Positions 10,604 to 21,578 of a stretch of DNA of 64,000 nt are shown one piece after another. Source of the stretch: Nocardioides zeae (lineage in GTDB: Bacteria > Actinomycetota > Actinomycetes > Propionibacteriales > Nocardioidaceae). Below the pieces are notes generated by a model, which saw only the letters and a list, made by a program, of their open reading frames with translations, did no database searches and had not been told where the DNA came from. The stretch lies in NCBI RefSeq assembly GCF_010686755.1, contig NZ_JAAGXA010000009.1:62001-126000 (forward strand), in the 5' to 3' direction. Position 1 is the first letter of the stretch. Each line of letters starts with the position of its first letter. The translations under genes were made by a program, and so were the position numbers.

Positions 10604-10962
10604 CAGCTCGTGCCTTCCTCGGTGGCGCGGTCGTCCGCACCGGGGCTTCGGTGGTGGGAATGCTGATCAAGGTGCTCAGGGTGCTCGGGAGCGGCGATCG
10701 TGCCAGGCACCTCACGGCTCGCGGCACCCGGGGTCAGCTCGGGGACGCCGTGGGGCACGAGGCCGAGACGCTCGCGGAGCTCCGCGTCGCGCTCCGCGGC
10801 ACCCGTCGTGAACTCCTCCGCCATGAGGCGCGCACCCAGCCGCAGACCGGCCAGCCGGTCGCGGGCGCCGTCCGGCGTGAGGGCCTCGGCGAGCCGACGC
10901 GCGCGGACCACGGCGTACACGCCGACCCCCGTGCCGGCAGCGAACCACACCGCCCGGTTCAC
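10603..10962 (-). CDS. DUF6167 family small membrane-associated protein
   Basis: 119 residues. The start MNRAVWFAAGTGVGVYAVVR forms one N-terminal membrane segment and is the signature of the DUF6167 family, which sits beside alaS in many actinobacteria. After it come a basic helix and a charged, histidine-rich tail (EHPEHLDQHSHH). The GTG start overlaps the upstream stop by 4 nt (GTGA), and the stop overlaps alaS by one base. Function unknown. Confidence 0.75.
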   Translation of the reverse strand: MNRAVWFAAGTGVGVYAVVRARRLAEALTPDGARDRLAGLRLGARLMAEEFTTGAAERDAELRERLGLVPHGVPELTPGAASREVPGTIAAPEHPEHLDQHSHHRSPGADDRATEEGTS

Positions 10963-11609
10963 GCGGCGCCCTCCCCGAGGCCCTGGGCCTCGCGGCGCTG
11001 GCGCGCGTGCAGCTCCCGGCGGGCCTGGCGCACCTCGGCGCGGCGCTCCTTGCGGGAGCGCTTCACCTCGCGCCGCATCTCGAAGCGGATGCGGTTGCGC
11101 GTCTCCGGCGCCAGCGCACGGCGGGCGCCGTGGGCGACCGCCCCGACCCGCACCAGGGTCTCGCGGAGCAGGAGGTCGGCGAAGAGCTTGCCGTCGACGC
11201 GGCCCGCGACCTCGACCGTACGGCGCGGCGCACCCCCCGCCGCGGCGTCGCCGTCCGCCCCCGCGGGCTCGGAGAGCTCGCCGCCGAGGCGCGTGATGAC
11301 GTAGCTCGGCGGCGCCGGGGCGTGGCGCGCCCGGGCCTCGCGAGCGGCGTCGCGAGGACGGTCTCCGCCGGCGTGCTCGTGCGCGCCGCCGTCACCCCGG
11401 GCGACCCCGGGCGTGGCCGTGGTGAGGGTGCGGCGGACCGCATCGATCTCCGAGCGCAGCTCGGCGGCCTCCGCGTGGGCCTCCGCGAGCGCGGCGGCCG
11501 TCTGCCGCTGCCGCCGCAGGGCCAGCAGGCCGAGGACGAGCGCGACGCCGACGAGCGCTGCGAGCGCGACGCCCAGCTGCACGACGGGCGTCGTCAGTTC
11601 GTCGCTCAT
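10959..11609 (-). CDS. Hypothetical membrane-anchored coiled-coil protein
   Basis: 216 residues. One membrane segment near residues 10-30 is followed by an alanine/glutamate-rich heptad region (about 33-62) and a disordered middle. The C-terminus is very basic (RREVKRSRKERRAEVRQARR, about 175-195). It occupies the slot of the DUF948 protein next to DUF6167 in other actinobacteria, but I cannot confirm that family. The basic tail suggests contact with nucleic acid or membrane lipid; this is inference. ATG 11609 is 11 nt after rarA. Confidence 0.6.
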   Translation of the reverse strand: MSDELTTPVVQLGVALAALVGVALVLGLLALRRQRQTAAALAEAHAEAAELRSEIDAVRRTLTTATPGVARGDGGAHEHAGGDRPRDAAREARARHAPAPPSYVITRLGGELSEPAGADGDAAAGGAPRRTVEVAGRVDGKLFADLLLRETLVRVGAVAHGARRALAPETRNRIRFEMRREVKRSRKERRAEVRQARRELHARQRREAQGLGEGAA

Positions 11610-11620
11610 GGGCCCCGACC

Positions 11621-12991
<1,371 letters not shown>

Positions 12992-12998
12992 GCGGCGC

Positions 12999-13760
12999 TC
13001 ACGTGGCGGGACGGGTGGTCGGGGCGACCGCGTCGCCCTCCAGCGGGGTGCGGTCGCGGGAGAGGAGCCAGATCATGGCGGCGAAGGAGGCGATGCGCAG
13101 CGGCCAGCCCAGGCCGAGGCGGAGGCCCGCGAGGAGCGCCACGGCCGTCCCCGCGCCCATCGCGCCGGTGTGTCCCGCGAACCAGACCGGCCCCTGGAGC
13201 AGCACGCCGATCGCGCCGGGCAGCACCAGCAGCCACGTCAGGCGGGTGCACAGGCGCACCACCTGGTCGTTGTCCCGCCACGCCGTGAGGTCGCCGGTGA
13301 CGGTGCCGATGAGGAAGCCCATGAGGGGCCAGCGGACGAGGCAGCTGACGCCCACGACGACCGTGTAGCCCGCGCTGTAGAGGATGCCGGGCAGGAAGTA
13401 GGCCAGCGCCTGGTCGTCGACCGAGCCGCCCGAGCGGGCCGACAGGTGGACGAAGAGCCAGCCCACCCCGATGCCCACGAGGGCGTTCATCACGTACTGC
13501 ACCGTCGACCGCTGCACGAGGCGCACGAGCAGCAGCAGCACCGTCGCGGCGACGCTCACGACGAGACCGAGCTGCAGGTCGCGCGTGGAGAGCCAGAGGA
13601 TCGTGAAGAGGAGCGTCGGGACCGCCGCCTCGGCGAACCCGCGCACCCCGCCGAACGCGTCGGAGAGCTGCCGTCGGACCAACGCCTCGACCGTGTCGAC
13701 GCTGACCGACGGCCGGGAGGGCTCGGCCTCCCCGACGGGCTCGGGCGGCGGGGTCGTCAT
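12999..13760 (-). CDS. DUF3159 family membrane protein
   Basis: 253 residues. A proline-rich N-terminus with [15 protein letters not shown] precedes about six hydrophobic segments. The combination of the N-terminal segment, a [14 protein letters not shown] loop and a [19 protein letters not shown] stretch fits DUF3159, an actinobacterial family without known function. It lies after the OB-fold gene, a conserved order, and its ATG shares one base with that gene's stop (TGATG). Confidence 0.8.
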   Translation of the reverse strand: MTTPPPEPVGEAEPSRPSVSVDTVEALVRRQLSDAFGGVRGFAEAAVPTLLFTILWLSTRDLQLGLVVSVAATVLLLLVRLVQRSTVQYVMNALVGIGVGWLFVHLSARSGGSVDDQALAYFLPGILYSAGYTVVVGVSCLVRWPLMGFLIGTVTGDLTAWRDNDQVVRLCTRLTWLLVLPGAIGVLLQGPVWFAGHTGAMGAGTAVALLAGLRLGLGWPLRIASFAAMIWLLSRDRTPLEGDAVAPTTRPAT

Positions 13761-14137
13761 CAGGGCCTCAGCTCGTAGCGCGGGTTGAACATGACGCGCA
13801 CGCCGTCCTGCACCCCGGCGCGGCCGGACACCGAGATGCTGCGGCCCGCCGCGATGCCGCGGATGGAGCGGCGCCCGAGCCAGATCAGCGTCAGCACGCC
13901 GGTGCCGTCGCTGAGCTCCGCCTGCAGCGCGGGTGCTCCCCCGCGCGGCTGGAGCGTCACGGCGCGCAGGGTGCCGAACAGCTCGACCGGCTCGCGGTCC
14001 GGGGCCTCGGCGATGGTCACCCGACCCACGGCGGCGTGGTCGCGCCGGAGGTCGGAGGTGTGCTGGTCGACCAGCTGCCCGTCGCGCCCGCGCCCCCGGA
14101 AGAGCGAGCGCCGCCGCTCGCCGTGGCCCGTGCTCAT
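13760..14137 (-). CDS. OB-fold nucleic-acid-binding protein
   Basis: 125 residues. The central part (about 38-118) reads as an OB-fold: AVGRVTIAEAP, ELFGTLRAVTLQP, LQAELSDGTGVLTLIWLG and RSISVSGRAGV, with the final strand YELRP. The family binds single-stranded nucleic acid in other settings; a specific role is not known. It sits between DUF3710 and DUF3159, as in many actinobacteria. Cotranscribed with DUF3159 (1-nt overlap). Confidence 0.75.
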   Translation of the reverse strand: MSTGHGERRRSLFRGRGRDGQLVDQHTSDLRRDHAAVGRVTIAEAPDREPVELFGTLRAVTLQPRGGAPALQAELSDGTGVLTLIWLGRRSIRGIAAGRSISVSGRAGVQDGVRVMFNPRYELRP

Positions 14138-14167
14138 CGGGCGTCCGATCCGCTCGTCATCCGCGGG

Positions 14168-14830
14168 TCACTGCACCCGGCGGGCGGTCTCGGGCACCGT
14201 GATGGGGAGCGCGTCCCCGACGGCCATGGCCGCGTCGCCGCGGCGTACGACGACCTGCTGGAGCACCTCGGCCCACGCAGCGCCCGCGGTCTCGTCCACG
14301 ACGGGCGTGCCGAGGAAGGTCGCCCGCAGGAGCCAGCGGGGACCGTTGACGCCGACGACGCGGGAGTGCTGCACCGCCGTGGTGCCGTCGGGCTTCTTGA
14401 CGGTGGTCTGGCAGCGCAGCTCGGTGCCGAACGGACCTTCCTGCTCCTCGGCGGCGCCGCCCCGGCGGGTCGTCTCCGCCGCGATCCGCGGACGCGTCTC
14501 GCCCCAGAGGTCGCCGTTGCGGGGCGCCGCGAAGGCGCGCAGCTCGATGGCGCCCTCGGGCCCCGCGATCAGCACGGCCTGCACACGGTTCGTCTTCTGG
14601 TCCACCTGGAGCCGCACGTCGCGACCCTCGCCGGGGGTGATGAGCAGGGAGCCGAGGTCGACCCGCTCGACGCCGTCCTCCAGGTCGACGTCCTTCACGT
14701 CGAACGGACCGGTCGTCACCTGCTCGACGCGCTCGGGGTCACCGAACGACGGCGTCAGCGCGGTGGGTCCGGCCACTCCGTGGTCGGCGCTCGCCGGGCC
14801 GCCCGCAGGGCGCTTGCGACGGAACTTCAA
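14168..14830 (-). CDS. DUF3710 family protein
   Basis: 220 residues. A basic N-terminus ([10 protein letters not shown]) precedes a globular region with [34 protein letters not shown] and [15 protein letters not shown], which are conserved DUF3710 segments. Soluble and of unknown function, but a constant neighbour of dut in actinobacteria. ATG 14830 overlaps the dut stop by 4 nt. A gap of 30 nt follows before the OB-fold gene. Confidence 0.85.
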   Translation of the reverse strand: MKFRRKRPAGGPASADHGVAGPTALTPSFGDPERVEQVTTGPFDVKDVDLEDGVERVDLGSLLITPGEGRDVRLQVDQKTNRVQAVLIAGPEGAIELRAFAAPRNGDLWGETRPRIAAETTRRGGAAEEQEGPFGTELRCQTTVKKPDGTTAVQHSRVVGVNGPRWLLRATFLGTPVVDETAGAAWAEVLQQVVVRRGDAAMAVGDALPITVPETARRVQ

Positions 14831-15342
14831 GTCAGCTTCTCCTCTTCCGGCCGGTCGGCCCCGTGGGCCCCGGCGAATCCACCCGTAGAACCGTAGCCCC
14901 CGACGCCCCGCGCAGACGGTGCCAGGTCGTCGACGGCGACGAACCGCGCCCGCTCGACGCGCTGCACCACCAGCTGGGCGATCCGGTCGCCCCGCTGCAG
15001 ACGCACCGGGGTCGCCGGGTCGAGGTTCACCAGGAGCACCTTGACCTCGCCACGGTAGCCCGCATCGACCGTTCCCGGCGTGTTGACGATGGAGAGCCCG
15101 TGGCGGTGGGCGAGGCCGGAGCGGGGGTGGACCAGCGCGACGTACCCCTCGGGGAGCGCGATCGCGACCCCCGTCGGGACGAGCCGCCGCTCGCCGGGCG
15201 CGAGCTCCACGTCCTCCGTCGTGCGGAGGTCGGCTCCCGCGTCACCGGGGTGCGCGTAGGCGGGCGGCTCGAGGTGCGGGTCGAGCAGGTGGATCTCGAC
15301 GTCGACGGTCGACGGCGGCGTGGCGGCGGGCGGGGTGGTCAC
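14827..15342 (-). CDS. dut: Deoxyuridine 5'-triphosphate nucleotidohydrolase
   Basis: 171 residues. Trimeric dUTPase, hydrolysing dUTP to dUMP and pyrophosphate and so keeping uracil out of DNA. All five motifs are seen in order: [48 protein letters not shown] and [14 protein letters not shown] 15342 is preceded by no clear Shine-Dalgarno, so the message may be leaderless or poorly led. First gene of the leftward train; the divergent DUF3093 gene starts about 75 nt away. Confidence 0.95.
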   Translation of the reverse strand: MTTPPAATPPSTVDVEIHLLDPHLEPPAYAHPGDAGADLRTTEDVELAPGERRLVPTGVAIALPEGYVALVHPRSGLAHRHGLSIVNTPGTVDAGYRGEVKVLLVNLDPATPVRLQRGDRIAQLVVQRVERARFVAVDDLAPSARGVGGYGSTGGFAGAHGADRPEEEKLT

Positions 15343-15416
15343 GTCGGCGCAATCTACGCGGCCCCGACGGTGGGGCGGTGCCCGCGCGCGCCGCACCGGA
15401 TGGGAAACTCGTCCGC

Positions 15417-15872
15417 GTGTACGCCGAACGTCTCACCGTCCCCCTGCGGTGGTGGGCCCAGGGCACGATGCTGGTCGCGACGTTCTGGCTGGCGGCGATC
15501 GTCGCCTTCCCCGCCCACCTCTGGTGGGTGCCGACCGCGGCGACCGCCGTGGTGCTGGTGCTCCTGGCCCTCGCCCTCACCTCGTACGGCCGGGTGCAGG
15601 TCGCCGTGACCGAGCGACGCACGCTGGTGGCCGGCCCGGCCGAGGTCGGGCTCGAGCACGTCGGCGACGTCGTGGCGCTCGACGCGGAGCAGACCCGCCT
15701 CGTCGCCGGCCGCGAGGCCGACGCCCGCGCCTTCCTGCTCCTGCGCCCGTACCTGCGGCGCAGCGTGAAGGTGAGCATCACCGACCCGGCCGACCCCACG
15801 CCGTACTGGCTCGTCAGCTGCCGGCACCCCGAGAAGGTCGCCGCGGCCCTCGCCGCCGCACGGCAGCACTGA
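15417..15872 (+). CDS. DUF3093 family membrane protein
   Basis: 151 residues from GTG 15417; an in-frame GTG at 15378 would add 13 residues and cannot be excluded. The start [12 protein letters not shown], two adjacent membrane segments (about 10-55) and a soluble C-terminal part with [12 protein letters not shown], the [13 protein letters not shown] region and [16 protein letters not shown] fit DUF3093. Divergent from dut, as is usual in actinobacteria. Function unknown. Confidence 0.75.
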   Translation: MYAERLTVPLRWWAQGTMLVATFWLAAIVAFPAHLWWVPTAATAVVLVLLALALTSYGRVQVAVTERRTLVAGPAEVGLEHVGDVVALDAEQTRLVAGREADARAFLLLRPYLRRSVKVSITDPADPTPYWLVSCRHPEKVAAALAAARQH

Positions 15873-15892
15873 CCCTCGATCCGCCCGCCTGC

Positions 15893-15940
15893 GTCGTGGG
15901 GCCCCCCCCCCCCGGGGGGCGGGCGGGGGGCCCCCACGAC
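15893..15940. terminator. Very GC-rich hairpin with C/G homopolymer arms
   Basis: The left arm starts GTCGTGGGG and runs into a block of C; the right arm mirrors it, ending CCCCCACGAC. Arms pair over about 15 bp with one base difference, around a GC-only loop. It begins 21 nt after the DUF3093 stop and lies 50 nt before the DUF4235 start, so it probably ends the DUF3093 transcript. The homopolymer runs are unusual, and their exact lengths may be unreliable. Confidence 0.6.
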
Positions 15941-15989
15941 CCTAAGGTGGGGCGAACGACCGGACGAACCACCGCCGAGGAGGCGCACG

Positions 15990-16322
15990 ATGTCCAAGAA
16001 GAAGAAGGCCAAGAACCCGAAGGTCTTCTCCGCCGGCACCGCGGTCGCGACGATCGTGGCGGGCATGGCCGCCAAGACCGCGCTCACCACCGCGTGGCGG
16101 GCCTCGACCGGGAAGAACCCGCCCGCCAACCCCGCCGACCCCGACGTCGAGCTGTGGGAGGCAGTGGCGTGGGCGGTCGCGTCCGGCACCGTGATGGCCC
16201 TCGCCCGCATGCTGGCGGCGCGGAAGACGGCGGAGTACTACGCGCGCTCGACGGGCCACCTGCCGCCCGAGCTGCAGAAGGACGGCCAGGACGCCAGCAA
16301 GGCGTCCGCCCCGGCCCACTGA
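15990..16322 (+). CDS. DUF4235 family membrane protein
   Basis: 110 residues. A very basic start (MSKKKKAKNPK) is followed by a hydrophobic segment, a loop and a second segment (LWEAVAWAVASGTVMALARMLAAR), which is the DUF4235 pattern in actinobacteria. GAGGAGG lies 6 nt upstream of the ATG. Stand-alone gene followed by a strong bidirectional terminator. Function unknown. Confidence 0.8.
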   Translation: MSKKKKAKNPKVFSAGTAVATIVAGMAAKTALTTAWRASTGKNPPANPADPDVELWEAVAWAVASGTVMALARMLAARKTAEYYARSTGHLPPELQKDGQDASKASAPAH

Positions 16323-16351
16323 GGCTCGGCCCCGTCACCGGGGCCCGAGGA

Positions 16352-16397
16352 ACGACACAGGCGCCGGTCACCCGCGGGTGATCGGCGCCTGTCGTGT
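16352..16397. terminator. Bidirectional terminator hairpin
   Basis: The arms ACGACACAGGCGCCGGTCA and its near-perfect complement pair over about 20 bp, with a short CCCGCGGG core. It lies between the 3' ends of the convergent DUF4235 (+) and DUF4193 (-) genes, 30-40 nt from each stop. No T-tract follows, which is normal in high-GC actinobacteria. Confidence 0.75.
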
Positions 16398-16434
16398 CTC
16401 TGCGGCCCGCGCGCGGGCCCTGTCGCTCCTGCGC

Positions 16435-16725
16435 TCAGACGCAGTCGCGGCAGATCAGCCGCGTCGAGTCGGCGAGCTGGCTGCGGTGGTGCACCAGGAA
16501 GCAGCTCATGCAGGTGAACTCGTCCTCCTGGCGCGGCTTCACCTCCACCGCGAGCTCCTCGTGCGACAGGTCGGCGCCGGGGAGCTCGAACGACTCCGCG
16601 GCCTCCGTCTCGTCCTCGTCGACCTTGCCCGAGTTCTTGTCGTGCCGACGCGCCTTGAGCTCCTCGATGCTCTCCTCGCTCTGGTCCTCTTCGTTCTTGC
16701 GAGGTGCGTCGTAGTCGGTTGCCAT
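16435..16725 (-). CDS. DUF4193 family small zinc-ribbon-like protein
   Basis: 96 residues. The start MATDYDAPRKNEED is the DUF4193 signature. The middle is strongly acidic, and the C-terminus holds two cysteine pairs, CMSC and CRDC, separated by about 17 residues, which probably bind zinc. Widespread small actinobacterial protein of unknown role. I choose ATG 16725; upstream in-frame codons lack family similarity. Confidence 0.85.
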   Translation of the reverse strand: MATDYDAPRKNEEDQSEESIEELKARRHDKNSGKVDEDETEAAESFELPGADLSHEELAVEVKPRQEDEFTCMSCFLVHHRSQLADSTRLICRDCV

Positions 16726-16818
16726 CAGTCCCCATCCCCGGAAAAGTCGCTGCGTGCGGTGTTGCTGGCCCGTGCCGGGCGCGGCAGATTGTGCACCATC
16801 GCTCCCGCCCGCCGAACA

Positions 16819-16843
16819 CCGGTGTCCCATCGGGGGGCACCGG
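16819..16843 (-). terminator. Hairpin after the ferrochelatase / monophosphatase operon
   Basis: CCGGTGTCCC and GGGGCACCGG-type arms pair with one mismatch. The hairpin lies 27 nt past the stop of the inositol-monophosphatase-like gene (reading leftward) and upstream of DUF4193, so it plausibly ends the hemH operon. Confidence 0.5.
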
Positions 16844-16869
16844 CGGCGAGAACAGCGCGGGGCACCGGG

Positions 16870-17736
16870 CTATTCCGCCGACGGCTCGGTCGCGGTGAAC
16901 CCCGCCGCGACGACGGCGTCGCGGATCTCGTCGTACCCCCGCGCCGGGGCACAGAGGAGGAGCGCGCGACCCCCCACGCCCGGCAGGAGCTCCCAGCGGG
17001 CGCCGGCCTCGCGGGCCACGAGCACGCCCGCGGCGTGGTCCCACAGCCGTGTGCCCTCCTCGAGATAGGCGTCGGCCTGGCCCGCCGCCACCGCGCACAG
17101 GTCGAGCGCCGCCGACCCCATGCGACGCACGTCGCGCACCTGGGGCAGCAGCCCGACCAGGGCCTCCGCCTGCCGACGGCGCTGCTCCGCGTCGTACGAG
17201 AAGCCGGTGAGGACGAGCCGCTGCGCGAGCGGGACGTCGCGGCGCACCTCGAGCGGTACGCCGCCGCGGCGGGCACCGCCGCCCTCGACCGCCTCGAAGA
17301 GCTCGCCCGTGGCCACGTTGACGACGACGCCGGCCACGGTGCGCCAGCCGTCGCCCAGCGGGCTCTCGGCGTCGGGCACCTGGACGGCGAGGGACACCGC
17401 GTACTGCGGGATGCCGTAGAGGAAGTTCACCGTGCCGTCGATGGGGTCGACGACCCAGCGCACCCCGCTCGTGCCCGCGCGGGGGTCGTCCTCCTCCCCC
17501 ACGACGCCGTCGTCCGGGCGCAGGCGGCCGAGCAGGTCGCGCACGAGGGCCTCGCTGGCCCGGTCGGTCGCGGTCACGATGTCGATGGAGCTGGTCTTCG
17601 TCGAGGTGACCTCGACGCCCACCGCGCGCTCGCGGCGCACCAGCCCGGCGGCCTGGAGCGCGACGCCGGAGGCCAGGTCGCGCAGGTCCGCGTACGGCGT
17701 GCCGTCGGGAGCCCGCCCCAGCCGTGCGGCGCTCAC
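16870..17736 (-). CDS. Inositol monophosphatase family protein
   Basis: 288 residues. Mg-dependent phosphatase fold with the metal-binding motifs [23 protein letters not shown] and, near the C-terminus, [14 protein letters not shown]. Substrates in this family include inositol-1-phosphate, histidinol phosphate and 3'-phosphoadenosine phosphates; the sequence does not decide. GTG 17736 overlaps the ferrochelatase stop by 4 nt, so the two are co-translated. An annotation as SuhB-like or HisN-like would be guesswork. Confidence 0.87.
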   Translation of the reverse strand: MSAARLGRAPDGTPYADLRDLASGVALQAAGLVRRERAVGVEVTSTKTSSIDIVTATDRASEALVRDLLGRLRPDDGVVGEEDDPRAGTSGVRWVVDPIDGTVNFLYGIPQYAVSLAVQVPDAESPLGDGWRTVAGVVVNVATGELFEAVEGGGARRGGVPLEVRRDVPLAQRLVLTGFSYDAEQRRRQAEALVGLLPQVRDVRRMGSAALDLCAVAAGQADAYLEEGTRLWDHAAGVLVAREAGARWELLPGVGGRALLLCAPARGYDEIRDAVVAAGFTATEPSAE

Positions 17737-18887
17737 TTGTCGAACCCCGGACGCGGGGCCGCGGAGCCGACGACGGGCAGCTCGGCGCGGGCGTTGGCGC
17801 AGCAGTGCGGCTGGCAGCGGTCCCAGCGCGGGCCCAGCGCACCGCACACCGCACGTTCCGGCGACCCGCCCCGCTCGACCGCGGCACGCTCGAGGAGGAG
17901 GTCGCGCACGAGCGCCACGAAGTCGGGGTGCACGCCGGCGGTGCCGGCCCGGGTCGCGGGCAGCCCCAGCTCGCGGGCCGTCTCCATCGCCTCGGTGTCG
18001 AGGTCGTAGATGACCTCCATGTGGTCGGAGACGAAGCCGATGGGGGCCATGACGACGCCCGGGACGCCGTCGGCGTGCAGGGCCTCGAGGTGGTCGTTGA
18101 CGTCGGGCTCGAGCCACGGCACCTGCGGCGGACCGGAGCGCGAGCAGTAGACGAGGTCCCAGGCGTGCTCGACGCCCGTGCGGGCGGCGACCTCGGCCAC
18201 GACGACCTCGGCGAGGTCGAGGTGCTGGGTGCGGTACGCGTCGCCCTCCGGGCCGCTTGCGTCGTTCATCGTCGTCGGGATGGAGTGCGTGACGAAGACC
18301 AACCGGGCCGCGTCGCGGACCTCGGCGGGCAGGCCGTCGAGGGCCGTCAGCACCGCCTCCACGTTGGGGCCGACGAAGCCGGGGTGGTTGAAGTAGACCC
18401 GGAAGCGGTCGAGCACCGGCGCCTCCAGCCCGGCCTCCTCCGCCGCGGTCCGCGCGCCGGCGAGGTTCTCGCGGTACTGGCGGCAGGACGAGTACGACGA
18501 GTACGCCGACGTCACGAACGCCGCCGCGCGGCGCACCCCGTCCCGCGCCATCTCGGTCACGACGTCGTCGAGGTAGGGGTCCCAGTTGCGGTTGCCCCAG
18601 TAGACCGGCAGGTCGATGCCCGCCGCGGCCAGGTCCTCGCGGATGGCCGCGAGCAGCGCGCGGTTCTGGTCGTTGATCGGGGAGCGCCCCCCGAAGAGCT
18701 GGTAGTGCTGGCCCACCTCGACGAGCCGCTCCCGCGGGATGCCGCGACCCCGGGTGACGTTCTCCAGAAACGGGACGACGTCGTCCGGGCCCTCGGGACC
18801 GCCGAAGCCGACGAGCAGGAGCGCGTCGTAGGGCGAGACGTCGGGCGCGGCATCGGGGGCCAGGTCGGGGGTCACGTCAGCGGGCAT
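17733..18887 (-). CDS. cpfC: Coproporphyrin ferrochelatase (actinobacterial HemH/CpfC type)
   Basis: 384 residues. Inserts ferrous iron into coproporphyrin III in the coproporphyrin-dependent haem pathway used by actinobacteria. The catalytic histidine lies in [10 protein letters not shown] and the conserved glutamate in [11 protein letters not shown]. One cysteine in [13 protein letters not shown] and a cysteine-rich C-terminus ([16 protein letters not shown]) match the [2Fe-2S] ligands of mycobacterial ferrochelatase. About 15 extra residues precede the usual start. Transcribed before the monophosphatase gene and divergent from an MFS gene 72 nt away. Confidence 0.9.
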   Translation of the reverse strand: MPADVTPDLAPDAAPDVSPYDALLLVGFGGPEGPDDVVPFLENVTRGRGIPRERLVEVGQHYQLFGGRSPINDQNRALLAAIREDLAAAGIDLPVYWGNRNWDPYLDDVVTEMARDGVRRAAAFVTSAYSSYSSCRQYRENLAGARTAAEEAGLEAPVLDRFRVYFNHPGFVGPNVEAVLTALDGLPAEVRDAARLVFVTHSIPTTMNDASGPEGDAYRTQHLDLAEVVVAEVAARTGVEHAWDLVYCSRSGPPQVPWLEPDVNDHLEALHADGVPGVVMAPIGFVSDHMEVIYDLDTEAMETARELGLPATRAGTAGVHPDFVALVRDLLLERAAVERGGSPERAVCGALGPRWDRCQPHCCANARAELPVVGSAAPRPGFDK

Positions 18888-18959
18888 GCGCCCATCGTAG
18901 GGACGGCGCGATGGGCGGCGGATGCGGCCCGGACGGCCCGTGCGGCCTAGTCTCCTGCG

Positions 18960-20189
18960 GTGCTGTCCTCCGCGTTCTCGCCCTACGCGCGGATCCTGGC
19001 CACCCCCGGCGCGCTGGCGTTCTCCGCGACGGGGCTCGTGGCCCGCATCCCGATCTCCACCGTCTCCCTCGGCATCGTGCTGCTCGTCTCCCAGCAGACG
19101 GGCTCCTACGGCCTTGCCGGCGCGATCTCGGCCGTCTACGTGCTCGCCAACGCCCTGCTCGCCGTCGTCCACGGCCGGCTGGCGGACCGCCTCGGACAGG
19201 CCCGCGCCCTCGCCCCGGCCATCGTCGTCTTCGCCGTCGCCGGGATCGCCGTCGTGGCGACCGTCACCTCCGGTGCACCGACGTGGACGACGTACGCCGC
19301 GGCCGCGGTCGCCGGCGGAGCGCTCCCGCAGGTCGGCTCGTGCGTCCGCGCGCGCTGGGCCCACGTGCTGCGGGGCGACGCGCCCGGGGTGCAGACGGCC
19401 TTCGCGCTCGAGGCCGTCGTCGACGAGGCCGTGTTCATCACCGGGCCGATCGTCGTCACGTTCCTCGCGACGCTGTGGCATCCCGCGGCGGGCATCCTCA
19501 CCGCCGTGGTCACCGGCCTCGTCGGCACGCTGGCGCTGGCCGCGCAGCGTCGCACCCAGCCGCCGGTCACGCCGCACGACGCGAGCACGGGCGCCCGTCC
19601 GCCGCTCCCCGTGGCCACCATGGTCGCGCTGACCGCGCTCTGCTTCGGCCTCGGCAGCATCTTCGGCTCGGCCGAGGTCGCGACCGTCGCGTTCGCCGAG
19701 GAGCAGGACGCCAAGGCGTGGGCCGGCGTGCTGCTGGCCCTCTGGGCGCTCGGCAGCCTCGCGGCGGGCGTCGTGGTCGGCGCGGTGGCCTGGCGGGCCG
19801 GACCCGCCGTGCGCATGCGGTGGTCCGCGGCGGCCCTCACCGTCGCGATGGCCCCGCTCGTCGTCGCCCCCTCGGTGTGGGTCCTCGGTCTCGTGCTGCT
19901 GGTCGCGGGTGCGGCGATCTCCCCCACCCTCATCAGCACGATGAGCCTCATCGAGCAGGCCGCACCTCGCGAGCGGGTCACCGAGGCGATGGCGGTGCTG
20001 CACACCGGCATGGCGGCGGGCATCGCCCCGGGCGCCGCCCTCGCAGGCCTCTGCATCGACACGTGGGGTGCGCACGCGGCGTACGTCGTGCCGGTGGTCT
20101 CGGGCGTCATCGCGGTGGCCGCGGCGTGGCTCGCCCCGGCGGGCGACACCCGGTCGGAGCCGGTGCCCGCGGAGGTCCGCGCCCCGTAG
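18960..20189 (+). CDS. MFS transporter (12 membrane segments)
   Basis: 409 residues and about twelve hydrophobic segments split by a central loop (about 200-220). The loop between segments 2 and 3 reads [15 protein letters not shown], a variant of the MFS motif A. It resembles actinobacterial drug-efflux-like MFS proteins often found beside other core genes; substrate unknown. The GTG start has no clear ribosome site and may be leaderless. The next gene begins 11 nt after its stop. Confidence 0.75.
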   Translation: MLSSAFSPYARILATPGALAFSATGLVARIPISTVSLGIVLLVSQQTGSYGLAGAISAVYVLANALLAVVHGRLADRLGQARALAPAIVVFAVAGIAVVATVTSGAPTWTTYAAAAVAGGALPQVGSCVRARWAHVLRGDAPGVQTAFALEAVVDEAVFITGPIVVTFLATLWHPAAGILTAVVTGLVGTLALAAQRRTQPPVTPHDASTGARPPLPVATMVALTALCFGLGSIFGSAEVATVAFAEEQDAKAWAGVLLALWALGSLAAGVVVGAVAWRAGPAVRMRWSAAALTVAMAPLVVAPSVWVLGLVLLVAGAAISPTLISTMSLIEQAAPRERVTEAMAVLHTGMAAGIAPGAALAGLCIDTWGAHAAYVVPVVSGVIAVAAAWLAPAGDTRSEPVPAEVRAP

Positions 20190-20200
20190 GCTCCCCCGCC

Positions 20201-21523
20201 ATGGGACGCACGCAGGCCGCCACCACCTGGCGCAACTGGGCGGGCACGGCCACGGCCCGACCACGGCGCACGAGCACACCGGCAGCGGTCGCCGACGTCG
20301 TGGCGGCCGTCGAGCGGGCCCGTGCCGCACGGTCGACGACCCGCATGGTCGGCACCGGCCACAGCTTCACCGACACGGCGGTCACCGACGGCGAGCTGCT
20401 CCTGCCGCACGACCTGGCCGGCATCGTCGACGTCGACCACGACACGCTCACCGTCACCGCCCTGGCGGGCACGCAGCTGAAGCACCTCAACACCGCGCTC
20501 GAGCGCTTCGGGCTCAGCCTCCACAACATGGGCGACATCGCCGAGCAGACCCTGGCAGGAGCCACCGCGACGGGCACCCACGGCAGCGGCGGCACGTTCG
20601 CCGGACTGGCGCCGCAGGTCGTCGGCATCGAGCTGGTGACGGGGACCGGGGAGGTCCTGCGGGCCACCCCCGAGGAGAACGCGGACGTCCTCGCGCTCGG
20701 CCGCGTCGGTCTCGGCGCGCTCGGCGTCGTCACGGCGCTGACCTTCGCCGTCGAGCCACTCTTCCTCCTCGAGGCCGTCGAGCAACCGATGACGTGGGAC
20801 GAGGCGATCGGCTCGCTCGACGCGCTGGTCGACGCCAACCACCACGTCGACCTGCACTGGTTCCCCCACACCGACCGGTTGCTCACCAAGCGGAACAACC
20901 GCCTCGACGCGCCCGTCAGCGAGGCCCGCCCGCTCGGCCGGGTGCGCGGCTTCGTCGACGACGAGCTGCTGGCCAACGGCGCGTTCGGTGCCCTGGTGGC
21001 GGCCAGCAACCGACGCCCCGGCGTCATCCCGCGGATGAACCAGCTGACCTCGCGCGTGCTCTCGGCCCGCACCTACTCCGACGTCGCCCACCGCGTGCTC
21101 ACGTCCCCGCGGCGGGTGCGGTTCCGCGAGATGGAGTACGCCGTGCCCCGGGAGGTCGGCGTGCAGGTGCTGACCGAGGTACGCCGCGTGATCGACGCCT
21201 CCGGGTGGAACCTCAGCTTCCCCGTCGAGATCCGCTCGGCCCGCGCCGACGACGTGGCGCTGTCGACGGGCTATGGCCGGGACTCGCTCTACCTGGCGTT
21301 CCACGTGCCCGCGGCGGTCGACCACACGGCGTACTTCGCCGGGGTGGAGCCGATCCTCCGGGCCCACGACGGCCGACCGCACTGGGGCAAGCTGCACACG
21401 CGGACCGCCGCCGACCTCGCGCCGGCGTACCCCCGGTTCGAGGAGTTCCTCGCCCTGCGCGACCGGCTCGACCCCGAGCGGGTGTTCGCCAACGACTACC
21501 TGCGGCGCGTGCTCGGGAGCTGA
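20201..21523 (+). CDS. FAD-linked sugar-1,4-lactone oxidase (D-arabinono-1,4-lactone oxidase family)
   Basis: 440 residues. An N-terminal FAD-binding type 4 domain shows [16 protein letters not shown] and [17 protein letters not shown]; the C-terminal ALO domain ends with the conserved PHWGKLHT motif and [12 protein letters not shown]. Family members oxidise aldonolactones or alditols with oxygen, for example L-gulono-1,4-lactone oxidase in mycobacteria; the exact substrate is not evident. ATG 20201 follows the MFS stop by 11 nt, so the pair is probably cotranscribed. Its 3' end faces the repeat array. Confidence 0.87.
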   Translation: MGRTQAATTWRNWAGTATARPRRTSTPAAVADVVAAVERARAARSTTRMVGTGHSFTDTAVTDGELLLPHDLAGIVDVDHDTLTVTALAGTQLKHLNTALERFGLSLHNMGDIAEQTLAGATATGTHGSGGTFAGLAPQVVGIELVTGTGEVLRATPEENADVLALGRVGLGALGVVTALTFAVEPLFLLEAVEQPMTWDEAIGSLDALVDANHHVDLHWFPHTDRLLTKRNNRLDAPVSEARPLGRVRGFVDDELLANGAFGALVAASNRRPGVIPRMNQLTSRVLSARTYSDVAHRVLTSPRRVRFREMEYAVPREVGVQVLTEVRRVIDASGWNLSFPVEIRSARADDVALSTGYGRDSLYLAFHVPAAVDHTAYFAGVEPILRAHDGRPHWGKLHTRTAADLAPAYPRFEEFLALRDRLDPERVFANDYLRRVLGS

Positions 21524-21578
21524 GGGGCGCGGCGTGGGAGGGCGCTGAGCCGGGGCTCGGCGGGCTCGCGGGGCACCG

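Noticed and set aside
7565..10666. A 1033-codon open frame on the plus strand under alaS
   Set aside because: Exact antisense of a complete alaS; composition bias only.
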